Assembly: GCA_900319275.1 (NCBI GenBank)
Contig: ONNS01000012.1
Coordinates: 1 to 64,000, forward strand
From: an uncultured Eubacteriales bacterium
GTDB taxonomy: Bacteria > Bacillota > Clostridia > Oscillospirales > Oscillospiraceae
DNA: 64,000 nt
Direction: 5' to 3'
This document shows, piece by piece, positions 17,373 to 24,688 of this stretch; within the stretch, counting starts at the first letter, position 1, and each line of letters opens with the position of its first letter. The notes beneath the pieces are model-generated. The model had not been told where the DNA came from. It saw only the letters and a program-made list of their open reading frames with translations, and did not search any database. The position numbers and the translations under genes were made by a program.

Positions 17373-18794
17373 ATGATGGAACTTAAAAAGAACCAATTAC
17401 ATACGGTTTTGATCGAAGGCTATTCCTCGGAGGGGTACGGCGTCTGCCGCATTGACGGCCGCGCCGTTTTCGTACCGCGCACAATTGTCGGCGAGCGTTG
17501 GACGATCCGCATCGTCAAGGTGACGTCCACTGCCGTCTACGCCCGCGGCGAAGAAAATCTGTCTCCCTCCGCTCAACGCCTTACGCCTCAATGCCTCTAT
17601 TTCTCCCGCTGCGGCGGCTGTGATCTCTGGCACATGAGCTATGACGAGGAGCTGCGCTTCAAGCTCAGTCGGGTCAACGATGCCTTATCGCACATCGGCA
17701 AACAGACGCTGCGCTGTGAAGAGATCATCGGCAGTGACTCGATCACGCGCTATCGCAACAAGGGGATCTTTGCCGTAGCAGATGTGAACGGTCTCCCCTG
17801 CTCGGGCTTTTACCGTGAACGCAGTCACGAACTGACGGCCGTAGAGAGCTGTCTCATCCAGCATGAGCTGGCCGACCGGACTGCCGCTGCGCTGATCCGT
17901 TTCATGCGTGAGAAAAAGCTGTCCGCCTACGACGAGTCTACGGGAAAAGGGCTTGTACGCCACGTTTTCTGCCGCACGGCACGCCATACCGGCGACGCCG
18001 TCGCCGTGATCGTCGCTGCCGGCGGCTTCGGCACGGAGACGCAGGCACTGGTTGATACCCTGCGGACAGCTTGCCCCGAGCTCACCGGCATTGTGCTGAA
18101 TGTGAACAAGACGAGCGGGAACACCGTGATGTCCGGCAGCTATTATACACTCTGGGGCAAGTCTGATATCGAGGATACGCTGTGCGGCAATCGCTTTGTC
18201 ATTGCACCGCAGGCTTTCTTTCAGATCAATCCGCCGCAGGCCGAGCGCCTTTACGATCGGGCCGTCGAGTACGCCGCCCTCTCCGGCGACGATCTGGCCT
18301 TTGATCTCTACTGCGGGGCGGGTACGATCAGCCTGTGTCTGGCCAGGAAAGCGGATAAAGTTATCGGCGCCGAGATCGTACCGGAGGCGGTCGAAAACGC
18401 GCTGCAGAACGCCCGGATGAACGGCATTGAAAACGCCGAGTTTCTCTGTGCCGACGCCGGCGAGGCCGCACAGACGCTCGCCGCGCGTGGCCTGAAGCCG
18501 AAGGTCGTAGTCGTCGACCCGCCGCGCAAAGGGATGCAGGAAGCAGCTGTAACCGCTGTCGCTTCGATGCAGCCCGAGCGGGTCGTATATGTTTCCTGCA
18601 ATCCGGCCACGCTTGCAAGGGATATTCTGCGCTTCAACAGTCTCGGCTATGTGCTGGAAAAAGTCACCGCTGTGGACATGTTTCCGAGGACAAGCCACGT
18701 CGAGACTGTATGCTGCTTGTACCGCCAAAAGAAAGACTTCATTTCTGCTCCTTATGAACCGAAGATAGGAGAATGTCTGCAACAACAGAAATAA
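17373..18794 (+). CDS. rlmD: 23S rRNA (uracil-C5) methyltransferase, RlmD/RlmCD type
   Basis: SAM-dependent enzyme that makes 5-methyluridine in 23S rRNA. The 473-residue protein has an N-terminal TRAM domain (about 1-65), the iron-sulfur cysteines around CLYFSRCGGC, the methyltransferase motif DLYCGAGTISL, DPPRKGM, and the catalytic cysteine in SCNPATLARD. The tail after HVETVCCLY is slightly long. In Firmicutes such enzymes often modify both U747 and U1939. The start is one of two tandem ATG codons and has no Shine-Dalgarno sequence, matching the leaderless promoter geometry. A diverged copy of its 3' end lies at 19350-19460. Confidence 0.93.
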   Translation: MMELKKNQLHTVLIEGYSSEGYGVCRIDGRAVFVPRTIVGERWTIRIVKVTSTAVYARGEENLSPSAQRLTPQCLYFSRCGGCDLWHMSYDEELRFKLSRVNDALSHIGKQTLRCEEIIGSDSITRYRNKGIFAVADVNGLPCSGFYRERSHELTAVESCLIQHELADRTAAALIRFMREKKLSAYDESTGKGLVRHVFCRTARHTGDAVAVIVAAGGFGTETQALVDTLRTACPELTGIVLNVNKTSGNTVMSGSYYTLWGKSDIEDTLCGNRFVIAPQAFFQINPPQAERLYDRAVEYAALSGDDLAFDLYCGAGTISLCLARKADKVIGAEIVPEAVENALQNARMNGIENAEFLCADAGEAAQTLAARGLKPKVVVVDPPRKGMQEAAVTAVASMQPERVVYVSCNPATLARDILRFNSLGYVLEKVTAVDMFPRTSHVETVCCLYRQKKDFISAPYEPKIGECLQQQK

Positions 18795-18827
18795 AAACCG
18801 GCTAATCAGCATTTGAGGGAAAAGAAT

Positions 18828-19313
18828 ATGGAACATAACTGTGGATTTACGGATGAAAACAGGTGGTTCAGATATCGGGCGGCTGCAATCATTGTAGAAG
18901 ACGGGAACGTGCTGTTTGCTGGAAATGAAAACGAGGATTACCTTTATTCGATAGGCGGCGCTGTTCATATGGGCGAGACGGCGGAAGATGCCGTAAGAAG
19001 AGAAGTGTTTGAAGAAACTGGCGTTGAATATGCAGTGGATCATCTTGCCGTAATTCACGAGAATTTCTTTAATGAAAATACAGGCTCGTTAAAAGGAATG
19101 GAATGTCACGAGATCGCATTTTACTATGTGATGAAATCAAGAGGTACCAGAGTTCTTCATAGTGACAGTTATACAATGGGTGTAAGAGAGACTATGCACT
19201 GGATTCCAATCGAAAAAATCGATCAGTACAAGGCCTTCCCGACTTTTTTAAAAGACTATCTGCTGTCTGACCATTGTGGAATTGAACACATAGTAACAGA
19301 CGAAAGGGCTTGA
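18828..19313 (+). CDS. NUDIX hydrolase
   Basis: Hydrolase of nucleoside diphosphates linked to another group. The 161-residue protein contains a complete NUDIX box at about residues 43-66 (GGAVHMGETAEDAV then RREVFEETGVE). The substrate cannot be told from sequence. The ATG at 18828 follows GAGGG. Base composition is clearly more AT-rich than rlmD, and the gene lies between rlmD and a remnant of an rlmD-like 3' end, which suggests acquisition by transfer. Confidence 0.92.
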   Translation: MEHNCGFTDENRWFRYRAAAIIVEDGNVLFAGNENEDYLYSIGGAVHMGETAEDAVRREVFEETGVEYAVDHLAVIHENFFNENTGSLKGMECHEIAFYYVMKSRGTRVLHSDSYTMGVRETMHWIPIEKIDQYKAFPTFLKDYLLSDHCGIEHIVTDERA

Positions 19314-19349
19314 AATTCTATTCTGTTTTTTCCGATTTGGCAATTCTTT

Positions 19350-19460
19350 GAAACAATATGCTGCCTGTACCGCCAGAAGGACCTCATCTCTATTCCTTTT
19401 TTATCAGAAGATGCGGCGTATCTGAAAACCATTCAACAGGGAGCGATCAGAAGCGGTTGA
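19350..19460 (+). pseudogene. Remnant of an rlmD-like gene 3' end
   Basis: Thirty-six codons plus a TGA read ETICCLYRQKDLIS and onward, clearly homologous to the rlmD C-terminus ETVCCLYRQKKDFIS but differing at many third positions and lacking one Lys codon. It has no start codon and no upstream homology. It looks like the leftover end of a second rlmD-family gene, not a fresh copy. Confidence 0.8.
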
Positions 19461-19573
19461 AAGCGCTATTTACCCTACCCAACCGGCAGTAGAGTCGCCG
19501 GAAATCAACCCATGGTTCGTGGAACAGAATGATACTATCGGTTATACTTGTGTCATGAAAGGAGGAGCCCGAT

Positions 19574-20200
19574 ATGGATCAGATCAAAATCGGAAAGTTC
19601 ATAGCTTCCTGCAGAAAGGAACAGGGCCTGACTCAGGCGAGCCTTGCTGAGAAGCTCGGTATCAGCGACCGGGCGGTGTCAAAATGGGAAACCGGAAAGT
19701 CCATGCCGGATTCCGGGATCATGCTGGAGCTGTGCGAGCTTTTGAAAATCAATGTAAACGAACTCCTGTCGGGCGAAAGAATCATGGCCGAATCCTTTGA
19801 TAAACGGGCGGAAGAAAACCTGATTGCCATGCGGCGGGAAGTTGAGGAAAAGAACCGGCAGATGCTTAGAATGGAATATTTGATCGGAGCTCCGGCGACT
19901 GTTGCAGGTTTTATTATATGCGCTGTTGCGGCTTATGTGGAAATGCCGACCGGTCTGCAGATCGCTCTTATCGCATTTGCTCTGGTAATGATCGTTACTG
20001 TTGCCTTTATAGCCGTAGGCATCGAGCAGAAGGCCGGATACTACGAGTGCCAGAAATGCCATGACAGACATGTGCCAACCTATTGGCAGACAAATCTCGC
20101 CATGCACTTTGGCAGAACAAGATACATGAAGTGCCCGAAGTGCGGAGAGTGGAGCTGGCAGAAAAAGGTCCTCAGCAAGGAAGACGCGGAGGTGATTTGA
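19574..20200 (+). CDS. Membrane-anchored XRE regulator with C-terminal zinc ribbon
   Basis: A 208-residue protein with an XRE/Cro helix-turn-helix (about 6-62), a charged helical linker (75-100), two membrane helices (about 104-122 and 128-150) and a C-terminal zinc ribbon with Cys 159, 162, 187 and 190. The DNA-binding and zinc domains would both be cytoplasmic. The ligand and target genes are unknown. The ATG follows AAAGGAGGAGCCCG. The next gene, a YhfC-type intramembrane protease, starts 1 bp after the stop, so the two are likely made together. Confidence 0.88.
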   Translation: MDQIKIGKFIASCRKEQGLTQASLAEKLGISDRAVSKWETGKSMPDSGIMLELCELLKINVNELLSGERIMAESFDKRAEENLIAMRREVEEKNRQMLRMEYLIGAPATVAGFIICAVAAYVEMPTGLQIALIAFALVMIVTVAFIAVGIEQKAGYYECQKCHDRHVPTYWQTNLAMHFGRTRYMKCPKCGEWSWQKKVLSKEDAEVI

Positions 20201-20201
20201 A

Positions 20202-21050
20202 ATGCTTGAGAACGCTCACGTCGGAGTTGCCTCCTTCGCCTTTCTGATAACAGGCGCTGTTATCTTTATCATAGCGCCGCTGGTGATGGCTGTTATCTGG
20301 AAAATCAGAAAAAACGAAGCTTTTCAAACGATTATTGTCGGCGCTGTGACTTTCCTGCTGTTTGCGCTGATACTGGAAAAGCCGGTCCAGAACGTGCTGG
20401 CGTTTCCTACGGCAATGGGTCTGTCCGACCATGCCGTCAGCCGGTTCCTGAACGCAAACCCGGTGTTTCTGGCGCTTGTGGCCGGCCTTTTCCCGGGCGT
20501 TTTTGAGGAAACAGGCAGACTTGTCGCCTTTAAGACGGTCCTCAGAAAGCGCAGAAACAGAGAAACGTCGATCTCATACGGCATCGGACACGGCGGCTTT
20601 GAGGTAATGCTGATACTCGGTCTTACCTATATTCAGTACATTGCTTACGCCGTTATGATCAACACCGACACCTTTGGCGCCGTAATCGATCAGGTCAAAG
20701 CGCAGGCTCCGGAGCAGCTGGCCAGTGTCGAGACTATTGTAGGGTTGCTCACCGGATTCTCATTTACAGATTTGTTCGTAGCCATAATCGAGCGGATATT
20801 CGCGGTCTTGTTCCATATAGGCGCATCGATCCTTGTGTTTTACGCCTGCCGGGATAAAAAGCGCTTCTGGCTGTATCCTTTAGCCATTGTCCTCCATACC
20901 GGAATGGATTATATCGGAGCCTTGAGCATCTTTCATATCATCAGCATTTCCGCATGGGCACTGGAGGGCTTTACTGCGGTTTTCGGGCTGCTGACATTCT
21001 TCGGTGCATACCACCTGCTTTATAAAAAGGACAATGTAAAAGAGTTCTGA
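20202..21050 (+). CDS. YhfC-family intramembrane metalloprotease
   Basis: A 282-residue protein with about seven membrane helices, related to the CAAX-protease/PrsW group of intramembrane glutamic-type proteases. Candidate active residues are Glu 102-Glu 103 in FEETGR, His 130 and Glu 134 in GHGGFE, and later His residues in LFHIGAS and LHTGMDY. Family members are poorly characterised. Directly coupled to the membrane-anchored XRE gene, it is a candidate for cleaving or sensing with that regulator, which is inference from context. Confidence 0.85.
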   Translation: MLENAHVGVASFAFLITGAVIFIIAPLVMAVIWKIRKNEAFQTIIVGAVTFLLFALILEKPVQNVLAFPTAMGLSDHAVSRFLNANPVFLALVAGLFPGVFEETGRLVAFKTVLRKRRNRETSISYGIGHGGFEVMLILGLTYIQYIAYAVMINTDTFGAVIDQVKAQAPEQLASVETIVGLLTGFSFTDLFVAIIERIFAVLFHIGASILVFYACRDKKRFWLYPLAIVLHTGMDYIGALSIFHIISISAWALEGFTAVFGLLTFFGAYHLLYKKDNVKEF

Positions 21051-21238
21051 CAATATACGAAATAAGACTCCCCTGCTGCGCTGTATCAGTTCGACAACGG
21101 AAATCAAAGATTTCCGGTCTCGCTTATGCCATCATTGAAAGTAAGGGAGCCTTGTTCTTTTAGTTAAGACGCGAAAAACCATGCGCTCGCCATGAATATA
21201 TAGCTGCTGTTCCTACAGCACAGGGGGTAAATCGATCC

Positions 21239-22399
21239 ATGATCCGGAATATCATCTTTGACGTCGGGTATGTTCTGGTAGACTATACCTGGAAATACAA
21301 ATTCAAGGAACTCGGCTATAACGACGAGGGCGTAAAACGTCTGGCCGCCGGGATCTTCGGCGGCGGCGTTCAGGGTGAAGCACTGGCGCTCTGGCACCGC
21401 TATGACAACGGTGAGGTTTCCGACGCAGAGGTCCGCGCCGATATTCTGCGGCGCTTTCCCGACGACGGCGCCGCCCTCACGTGGTTCTTCGATAACGCCG
21501 GTGATTGGTGCACGGTCCGTCACGATCTGGCCGATCGCCTTAAGACGCTGAAGGAAAAAGGCTATGGCGTCTTTCTGCTCTCCAACTATCCGGACAGGCT
21601 GTGGCAGATCCATGTGGCCGCCCGGCCATTTCACACCTTTGTAGACGGCGAGGTTATTTCTTACGCCGAGCACACCGGCAAACCCGAGCCCTGCTTTTAT
21701 CAGTGCCTGCTGTCACGCTATCGTCTGAAGGCAGAAGAGTGTCTTTTTCTGGATGACCGGGCAGAAAATACATACGCTGCCGAGGCCTTTGGCATTCAGA
21801 CACTGACCCTTGACAGCGAGGCCGCAAGGCAGCACGCCATCGAGGTCATCGACGCACTGCCGCCGTTGAAGGAGCCCTGTCGCGTCGATTGGATCGAAAC
21901 GGCCGATCTGCTGCTGGCCAAGGGCCAGCTTTCCGACTGGCGGGCTATGTTTGAAAACGTCTGGTCCCACGCCGAGACGGCCCAATATATGCTATGGTCC
22001 GTCACGACGAGCGAGACGGACGCAGTTTCCCGTATGGAGCGGACGATCCGCTTTCAGGCCGAGCACGATACCTACCTTGTATACGACAAGCACAGTATGC
22101 AGGCGATCGGCTTTGCCGGACTCGAGCAGCTCGATGCCGATACCTGCGGTGAGACCGGCATTGCCCTCGGCCCCGCTTTCGTGCGCAAGGGCTATGGCAG
22201 ACAGATCGTACAGGCGTTGTGCCGCCGTGCCAAAACAGTTTACGGTGCAAAAACCTTTATCTACTCTTCGCGCGAGGCCAATATGGCCTCGCGGGCGCTG
22301 GCACAGTCCCTGGGCTTTGAGCCGCTTGACTGCGAGGCGCGCGTGGACGAACGAAACAGCGAGCCGTATACGATCATTCGCTACCGGAAGGCCCTGTAA
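21239..22399 (+). CDS. HAD-family phosphatase fused to GNAT acetyltransferase
   Basis: A 386-residue two-domain protein. Residues 1-210 form a HAD-IA hydrolase with motif I FDVGYVLVD (the Asp-x-Gly form seen in YihX-like sugar phosphatases), motif II LLSNYPD, the motif III Lys in GKPEP and motif IV FLDDRAEN. Residues about 225-386 form a GNAT domain with acetyl-CoA loop RKGYGRQI and a C-terminal SLGFEP. Both halves keep their key residues, so both may be active. Substrates are unknown. The ATG has AGGGGG at workable spacing, just after a small hairpin (21206-21221). I do not recognise a described gene of this architecture. Confidence 0.88.
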   Translation: MIRNIIFDVGYVLVDYTWKYKFKELGYNDEGVKRLAAGIFGGGVQGEALALWHRYDNGEVSDAEVRADILRRFPDDGAALTWFFDNAGDWCTVRHDLADRLKTLKEKGYGVFLLSNYPDRLWQIHVAARPFHTFVDGEVISYAEHTGKPEPCFYQCLLSRYRLKAEECLFLDDRAENTYAAEAFGIQTLTLDSEAARQHAIEVIDALPPLKEPCRVDWIETADLLLAKGQLSDWRAMFENVWSHAETAQYMLWSVTTSETDAVSRMERTIRFQAEHDTYLVYDKHSMQAIGFAGLEQLDADTCGETGIALGPAFVRKGYGRQIVQALCRRAKTVYGAKTFIYSSREANMASRALAQSLGFEPLDCEARVDERNSEPYTIIRYRKAL

Positions 22400-22469
22400 C
22401 AAGGTGCTGGAAGAACTTGTTCCTTGTCGAATCCCGATCTCTGCTGTACAATGAACGCGAGGTGATGCC

Positions 22470-22718
22470 ATGAAACTCCGCGCCATTGTCAACCGGATGC
22501 TCCACATGAGCGATCCGGCCTGGTTTATCTTCATTCGCAGCATTCAATTGAGCGCCTTCATGCTGTTTTGTTCGTTCATGCTGCATTTGAACATATCCTG
22601 CTCGCTTGCGCATTACACGCAATACATGACAGCCCAGGCGCTATCCGAGGTGCCGCAGGGTCTTTTGCTGATCGGCATTCTGGCCTCGGCCATTCTCGAA
22701 GATCAAAGCTCCAGGTAA
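22470..22718 (+). CDS. Small membrane protein of unknown function
   Basis: An 82-residue product with two hydrophobic segments (about 18-44 and 62-78) and a basic N-terminus. The ATG has GCGAGGTGATGCC upstream, a good binding site. No family was recognised. It follows the HAD-GNAT gene by 70 bp and is the last plus-strand gene before a hairpin-rich spacer. Confidence 0.6.
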   Translation: MKLRAIVNRMLHMSDPAWFIFIRSIQLSAFMLFCSFMLHLNISCSLAHYTQYMTAQALSEVPQGLLLIGILASAILEDQSSR

Positions 22719-22738
22719 CTAATTCATTTCGCCCTTGT

Positions 22739-23028
22739 TATGGGGGGAGTTCAGAGGGGGAACCCCGCCCCCCTTTTGTCTGCTACGCAGACATTTCCCC
22801 CGCCGGGGGAATCTTCCTCTGATTTTCCCGTCGCAACGGGAAAAGAGGACGCAAAAGCTCGCTCACTCCACTGTTCGTCCTTTACAAAATCAAAGCAAGT
22901 GCTTTGATTTTGAGAGGAAAACGGAAGGAGCGTATATGCAGCTCTTCCGGCTCTTCGCAACCGGGAGAGCGAAATGGAGCGAGTTTCGTTTGACGTAGCG
23001 AGTGCGCGCGGCGCCGTGCTTCCCTTCT
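22739..23028. repeat. Hairpin-rich intergenic spacer
   Basis: This 340-bp gap has no credible gene but holds a series of perfect or near-perfect hairpins: GTCTGC-TAC-GCAGAC (22778-22792), TTCCCCC-GCC-GGGGGAA (22795-22811), a TTTTCCCGT/ACGGGAAAA stem (22816-22848), and a 13-bp perfect stem from CAAAATCAAAGCA (22885-22912). G- and C-runs near 22741-22773 can also pair. It could be a palindromic repeat element or a structured RNA; no coding or transposase signal is seen. Confidence 0.6.
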
Positions 23029-23060
23029 AACTGTTTAGTCCCGTCAGGGACTGAACAGTT
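23029..23060 (-). repeat. Inverted repeat at the rnmV stop
   Basis: Arms AACTGTTTAGTCCC (23029-23042) and GGGACTGAACAGTT (23047-23060), one mismatch, 4-nt loop. It starts in the rnmV stop codon. There is no T tract on either strand, so termination is possible but not typical. Confidence 0.7.
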
Positions 23061-23634
23061 ATAGCTCCAGATCATAAAAGGCATCGCGGCTCATAAGGGC
23101 GTTCAGCACATCCAGCAGCGCGTCTGCTGAGAGATGCTCTGGCAGCTCGAGACGCTTCTGAAGCGCTTTACGTTTGCTTGCGCTGTCCGTCCCGCCGCTG
23201 AGACCGCGGGCATAGAGATCCGCTTTGGTAATGCGCGGCACTGCTTCCCCGCTCTCCTCAAGACTCGCACCGGCGCGCCGCAGCGCATCCAACAGTACCT
23301 GCGGACGCATGCCCTCGACGCCGAGCTTACCTTCCTTCGAGGGGGCTGTCTTTCGTTTCTCCTTGCCGCGGATGTCCGGAATATAGGCGTGGCAGACAAG
23401 CTTCGGATCGACACAGCCCTTGATGAAGTTGCGGATGACAAAGCCCGCGCCGTCCGAATCGGTCAGAACGATCAGACCGCGACGCTCGGCCATCGTGCGA
23501 AGGAGCTTTTGTTTTTCCCTGTCGTTAAAGATCGCAAAGCCCCCGGTTTCCAGGATGACCGCGTCCACGACCTGGCTTAAGGCGTTTTTATCGTAGCGCC
23601 CTTCGACGACAATTACTTCTTTAAGCTTAAGCAC
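23059..23634 (-). CDS. rnmV: Ribonuclease M5
   Basis: RNase M5 matures 5S rRNA by cutting both strands of the precursor stem. The 191-residue protein has the Toprim domain with Glu in VVEGRYD and the DxD pair in LTDSDGAG, followed by the family C-terminal domain. It starts with GTG at 23634, overlapping the end of holA by 8 bp. In many Firmicutes rnmV neighbours ksgA; here it follows holA. Confidence 0.93.
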   Translation of the reverse strand: MLKLKEVIVVEGRYDKNALSQVVDAVILETGGFAIFNDREKQKLLRTMAERRGLIVLTDSDGAGFVIRNFIKGCVDPKLVCHAYIPDIRGKEKRKTAPSKEGKLGVEGMRPQVLLDALRRAGASLEESGEAVPRITKADLYARGLSGGTDSASKRKALQKRLELPEHLSADALLDVLNALMSRDAFYDLEL

Positions 23635-24685
23635 GCTTCTCCCCCGTCGCGATATGCAATATCAAGTCCTTGAGCAGCTCCATATCATCTGTGGAGCTGC
23701 TTTTCATTTGATAGTCAGTTTCGGCACAAAGCTCGACCGCCCGCCGAAGCTGATCCGGCGCAAAGCCGTGCGCGGCAGTGATCAGTTTTCTGGCGATGAA
23801 ATCGTAGCGTATGCCGCAGGTGTCCATAACGAACTTCGCGCCAAGCTGGTGGTCGATCGCATAGCGGGCAACATACAGCCGGCGCATCTGCGTGCCCAGA
23901 AGAGCCAGCAGTGCAATCGGATCACTGCCGTCACTGTCGGCGGCGATCAGGTCATGCAGCACCTCCATGGCCCGGTCATACTGCTTCTGCCCGATATAGT
24001 CGGTCAGATCAAAGACCTCCGCAGCTGGGAGACGGTTGCCGACTGCATTCACGTCGGAGAGCGTGACCCTGTTTCCCTTGGCGTAGCCCGCGATTTTCTC
24101 GATCTCCGGGATCATATTGTTCATAAGGCCGCCCGAGAAAAAGAAAATCTGCTGCGCTGCTTCCATCTCAACCTGCTTGCCGACCGCCTCGAAGCGCCGG
24201 GCAATCCAACGGATCAGTTCCCCCTGGGACTGCTCGGTAAAGACGAGCTCCGTCCCAATGGCCTTGATACCTTTGACCAGCTTCAAGCGGCCGTCCGGGA
24301 CGTATTGCTCCTCCTGCGTATAAAAGGCCACCGTGCAGTAGTCCGGGATATCCTTTAAAAGCTTCAGCAGTTCGTCGCCCTGCTTGACCTTCCCAAAGTC
24401 GATATCTCTCAGTTCGATAAAGGTCCGCTCCGTCATGAACGGCATGGCGTCGATCGATTCACTGAGCTGCTGCAGATCAAGCTCCGGGCCGTCCATCCGC
24501 CGGTAGCTGAAGCTGTCCTCTCCGTCCGGGAGGCAGACTGCTTTCAGTTTGTTGAGATAAAACTCACTGAGATAGGTCTCCGGGCCATAGAGCAGATAGA
24601 GCCGCCGCGGCCCCTCGGCACGCAGGCGCTGTACCTCGGCATTGACGTTGATTTTCTCCGGTTTCTGCGTTTTTTTACTTGCCAT
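23627..24685 (-). CDS. holA: DNA polymerase III subunit delta
   Basis: HolA opens the beta sliding clamp within the clamp loader. The 352-residue protein has the N-terminal AAA+-like fold (LYLLYGPETYLSE), the helical lid and the C-terminal collar segment (DYQMKSSSTDDMELLKDLIL). Length is normal. It is 3 bp after comEC and overlaps rnmV by 8 bp, the common comEC-holA order. Confidence 0.94.
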   Translation of the reverse strand: MASKKTQKPEKINVNAEVQRLRAEGPRRLYLLYGPETYLSEFYLNKLKAVCLPDGEDSFSYRRMDGPELDLQQLSESIDAMPFMTERTFIELRDIDFGKVKQGDELLKLLKDIPDYCTVAFYTQEEQYVPDGRLKLVKGIKAIGTELVFTEQSQGELIRWIARRFEAVGKQVEMEAAQQIFFFSGGLMNNMIPEIEKIAGYAKGNRVTLSDVNAVGNRLPAAEVFDLTDYIGQKQYDRAMEVLHDLIAADSDGSDPIALLALLGTQMRRLYVARYAIDHQLGAKFVMDTCGIRYDFIARKLITAAHGFAPDQLRRAVELCAETDYQMKSSSTDDMELLKDLILHIATGEKRA

Positions 24686-24688
24686 AGC

